64,000 bases of DNA from an uncultured Tateyamaria sp. (lineage in GTDB: Bacteria; Pseudomonadota; Alphaproteobacteria; Rhodobacterales; Rhodobacteraceae): contig NZ_CANNES010000008.1 of the NCBI RefSeq assembly GCF_947503705.1, positions 62,001 to 126,000 on the forward strand, in the 5' to 3' direction. Under the pieces are notes generated by a model. That model was not told where the DNA came from and did no database searches. It saw only the letters and a list, made by a program, of their open reading frames with translations. The stretch's first letter is position 1. Every line of letters begins with the position of its first letter. Positions 61,817 through 64,000 of the stretch are shown here, piece by piece. The position numbers were made by a program, and so were the translations under genes.

Positions 61817-63232
61817 GTGAGCAGCACACCGATCATTCTATGGTATCGTCGCGATTTGCGGCTGAGCGATCATGCGGCCCTGTCAGCGGCCTGCGAGACG
61901 GGCCGCCCCGTAATTCCCGTTGTGATCCGAGACAAGAGTATCGATGCCCTGGGTGCGGCCCCGAAATGGCGTTGGGGCCTGGGGGTCGAACATCTGGCCG
62001 AAACGCTGGCCGGTAAGGGCAGTCGGTTGATCCACCGGTCGGGCGATGCGCTGGACGTGTTGCAAGCGCTGATCCAGGAGACGGGGGCGGGGGCCGTGTA
62101 TTGGTCGCGCCTTTACGATCCGGCGGCTGTTTCGCGTGACACGGAGGTGAAATCGGCCCTCAAGGCGCAGGATATCGACGCGCGCAGCTTTGGCGGCCAT
62201 CTGATGTTCGAGCCCTGGACAGTCGAGACCAAGACCGGCGGTTACTACAAGGTCTACACCCCATTCTGGAACATGGTGAAGGGGCGGGATGTGGATGCGC
62301 CCCTTGGTACGCCGAGCGATCTACCTGCACCTGAGGCTTGGCCCGAGAGCGAGCACATTGCCGACTGGGCGCTTGATGCGGCGATGAATCGCGGGGCGGA
62401 TGTGGTGCGCCCGTTTGTGCAATTGGGCGAACAGGCGGCGCAATCGCGCCTTGGCGCCTTCATGGCCCACAAAGTCGCCAGCTATGTGGCGGGCCGAGAC
62501 ATCCCGGGGCAGGACCGGACGTCGAACCTGTCGGAAAACCTCGCCCTTGGCGAGATCAGCCCCCACCAATGCTGGCATGCTGGCATGCGGGCGCTGAACG
62601 AGGGCAAACATGATGCCGAGGTCTTCCTCAAGGAGCTGGTCTGGCGCGAGTTTGCCTATCACCTGATACATCATACCCCTCGGATTTTGGACCAGAACTG
62701 GAAAGAGGGCTGGGACGCCTTTCCCTGGAACACCGAAGACACCGCCGAGGTCACCGCCTGGAAACAGGGGCGCACTGGCATTCAGTTTGTCGATGCCGCC
62801 ATGCGTGAGATGTATGTGACGGGTCGGATGCACAACCGGGGCCGGATGATCGTGGCCAGCTATCTGACCAAGCACCTGATGAGCCATTGGAAGATCGGGC
62901 AGGCCTGGTTTGATCACTGCCTGATCGATTGGGACCCGGCGAGCAACGCGATGGGCTGGCAGTGGTCTGCTGGCTCCGGCCCTGATGCGACGCCTTACTT
63001 TCGCGTGTTCAACCCGGTCACGCAGCTCGATAAATTCGACAAGAACCGCGATTATGTCAGTCGTTGGATCGCCGAAGGACGGCGCAACCCGCATGATGAC
63101 GCGCTCAAGTTCTTTGATGCCATCCCGCGGCACTGGAACCTGTCACCCGATGACACATATCCCGCACCGGTTGTGCCCGCAGACGAGGGCCGCAAACGGG
63201 CGCTAAGTGCTTATGAAAACCGAGAATTCTGA
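61817..63232 (+). CDS. phrB: deoxyribodipyrimidine photolyase
   Basis: 471 residues. N-terminal antenna domain (ILWYRRDLRLSDHAAL) and C-terminal FAD domain with FVDAAMREMYVTGRMHNRGRM (WKQGRTGIQFVDAA onward), WDPASNAMGWQW and HWKIG segments of class I CPD photolyases. Repairs UV dimers with light. GTG start after AAGGGCAGG. In Rhodobacter sphaeroides the phr-cfa pair is in the sigma-E regulon. Confidence 0.94.
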   Translation: MSSTPIILWYRRDLRLSDHAALSAACETGRPVIPVVIRDKSIDALGAAPKWRWGLGVEHLAETLAGKGSRLIHRSGDALDVLQALIQETGAGAVYWSRLYDPAAVSRDTEVKSALKAQDIDARSFGGHLMFEPWTVETKTGGYYKVYTPFWNMVKGRDVDAPLGTPSDLPAPEAWPESEHIADWALDAAMNRGADVVRPFVQLGEQAAQSRLGAFMAHKVASYVAGRDIPGQDRTSNLSENLALGEISPHQCWHAGMRALNEGKHDAEVFLKELVWREFAYHLIHHTPRILDQNWKEGWDAFPWNTEDTAEVTAWKQGRTGIQFVDAAMREMYVTGRMHNRGRMIVASYLTKHLMSHWKIGQAWFDHCLIDWDPASNAMGWQWSAGSGPDATPYFRVFNPVTQLDKFDKNRDYVSRWIAEGRRNPHDDALKFFDAIPRHWNLSPDDTYPAPVVPADEGRKRALSAYENREF

Positions 63233-63267
63233 GACCCAAACACATCTGCGCAGTTGCACATGTGGAT

Positions 63268-63287
63268 GTGTAAAGTTAGCTTTACAC
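63268..63287. promoter_or_regulatory. 20-bp operator-like palindrome before cfa
   Basis: GTGTAAAG-TTAG-CTTTACAC, a perfect 8-4-8 inverted repeat, 23 bases before the cfa start. It also fits TGT-N12-ACA. The binding protein is not known. Confidence 0.55.
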
Positions 63288-63310
63288 AAAATGCGAAACG
63301 GGGAGACCGC

Positions 63311-64000
63311 ATGATCCTGACGACCACCGACGGCCAGACCGATCTGCCGCGCTATTTCACCCGTGTCTTTGGCATGGCGCAGGGGATGAACACGGGCCGT
63401 GTCGATTTTGTGCTGGAAGATGGGCGCACCTTTCGCGCCGAGGGGCCGAACCCGGGCCCTGTGGCCGAAGTGCACATCCACAACCCCGACCTCTTTGCCC
63501 GCCTGGTCCGCGAGGGTGACCTCGGCTTTTGCGACGCCTATCTGGATGAATGGTGGACGACGCCTGACCTGCAATCCTTTATGGATTGGGTCCATGCGGA
63601 CAATGACAGCATTTATGACGGGTTTCCGGGTATGGGGCTGGTGCGCAATTTCGAAAAGTTCCGGTTCTGGCTGCAACGCAATCACCGTGAACAGGCGCGC
63701 AAGAATATCAGCTATCACTATGATCTGGGCAACGAATTCTACAAGCTCTGGCTCGACGATACGATGACCTATTCCAGTGCCCTGTTCGAGACAGGTCAGG
63801 AAAGCCACGAGGCCGCGCAGATTGCGAAATATGCCAGCATGGTGGACCAGATGGGCGCGCAGGAAGGTGACCATATCCTTGAGATCGGCTGTGGCTGGGG
63901 CGGTTTTGCAGAATATGCAGCGAAAGAGCGGGGCCTGAAGGTCACCGGCCTCACCATCAGTGAAGAGCAGTTTAAGTACGCCCAGGAACGCATTGAGAAT
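63311..64000 (+). CDS. cfa: cyclopropane-fatty-acyl-phospholipid synthase, N-terminal part
   Basis: The first 230 codons; the gene runs past the window end. Helical start, then ARKNISYHYDLGNEFYKLWL and the SAM motif LEIGCGWGGFAEYAAKERG with GLTISEEQFKYAQERI, the Cfa signature. Methylates unsaturated acyl chains in membrane lipids. Follows phrB by 78 bases with the palindrome between. Likely part of a sigma-E operon for singlet-oxygen defence. Confidence 0.92.
   Translation, partial: MILTTTDGQTDLPRYFTRVFGMAQGMNTGRVDFVLEDGRTFRAEGPNPGPVAEVHIHNPDLFARLVREGDLGFCDAYLDEWWTTPDLQSFMDWVHADNDSIYDGFPGMGLVRNFEKFRFWLQRNHREQARKNISYHYDLGNEFYKLWLDDTMTYSSALFETGQESHEAAQIAKYASMVDQMGAQEGDHILEIGCGWGGFAEYAAKERGLKVTGLTISEEQFKYAQERIEN

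Noticed and set aside
59904-61829. 641-codon open frame opposite the aminotransferase region
   Set aside because: Antisense to genes with clear catalytic motifs; composition typical of shadow frames.
63268-63287. Calling the palindrome a PpsR/CrtJ site
   Set aside because: The TGT-N12-ACA fit is loose, and no photosynthesis gene lies in the window; kept as an operator of unknown regulator.

Overview
The window reads as a chromosomal segment of a marine-type alphaproteobacterium of the Rhodobacteraceae (Roseobacter group). The evidence is GC-rich genes with G/C-ending codons, a CckA hybrid kinase with a full CtrA box upstream, a GAAC-N7-GAAC LexA operator at recA, an Irr-type palindrome at a combined iscR-suf operon, an L21 protein with a C-terminal HhH extension, and IalB, DUF6356 and BCCT proteins. 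I see no rRNA, CRISPR array, prophage or insertion sequence. Most of the window is core genome. The most obviously acquired piece is a NaeI-like restriction-modification operon next to tRNA-Gly.

Layout. 0-2.6 kb: an NrtS-like gene cut by the window edge, a NaeI-family endonuclease, its C5 methyltransferase, a 93-residue unknown protein, and tRNA-Gly(CCC). 2.6-7.6 kb (minus): two translationally coupled sets, corrinoid-activating ASKHA/2Fe-2S protein > exported protein > methyltransferase, and exported protein > agmatinase-family enzyme. 7.7-17 kb: guaB, an RsmB-type rRNA methyltransferase, cckA, a sulfotransferase, recA, a DUF1330 gene and typA. 17-21.5 kb: Lrp regulator, DUF6356, YitT, icd, and a hydrolase/small protein/HD-hydrolase operon. 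21.6-30.2 kb: iscR > cysteine desulfurase > sufB > three small genes > sufC > sufD > two membrane proteins > sufS, then tRNA-Arg(CCG). 30.4-38.3 kb: cpdB-like nucleotidase, a divergent MepK-like/L,D-transpeptidase pair, an lpxD-ACP-ketosynthase cluster, and ialB. 38.3-38.7 kb: a gene-free stretch that I read as two tandem minus-strand small RNAs. 38.7-47.4 kb: HerA-like ATPase, an unknown membrane-anchored protein, and a branched-chain amino acid ABC operon livJ-G-F-x-H-M-DUF2306 with 30-bp tandem repeats inside it. 47.6-57.1 kb: PQQ-type sugar dehydrogenase, tRNA-Ser(CGA), a DUF2059 tandem pair, rplU-rpmA, GNAT-LysE-GNAT, obgE-proB-proA. 57-64 kb: an exported unknown, a BCCT transporter, an NTF2-like protein, a class-V aminotransferase, and a photolyase-cfa pair behind a sigma-E-type promoter; cfa runs off the window.

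How the parts fit. Three stress circuits can be read from DNA sites: SOS (recA), iron/Irr (iscR-suf) and singlet-oxygen sigma-E (phrB-cfa). CtrA feedback onto cckA is a fourth. The suf operon carries both a scaffold system (SufBCD) and two desulfurases, plus five uncharacterised genes. obgE-proB-proA and rplU-rpmA form a ribosome/proline block typical of the family. Start codons were chosen by Shine-Dalgarno spacing and family length; alternatives are given where the choice is uncertain.
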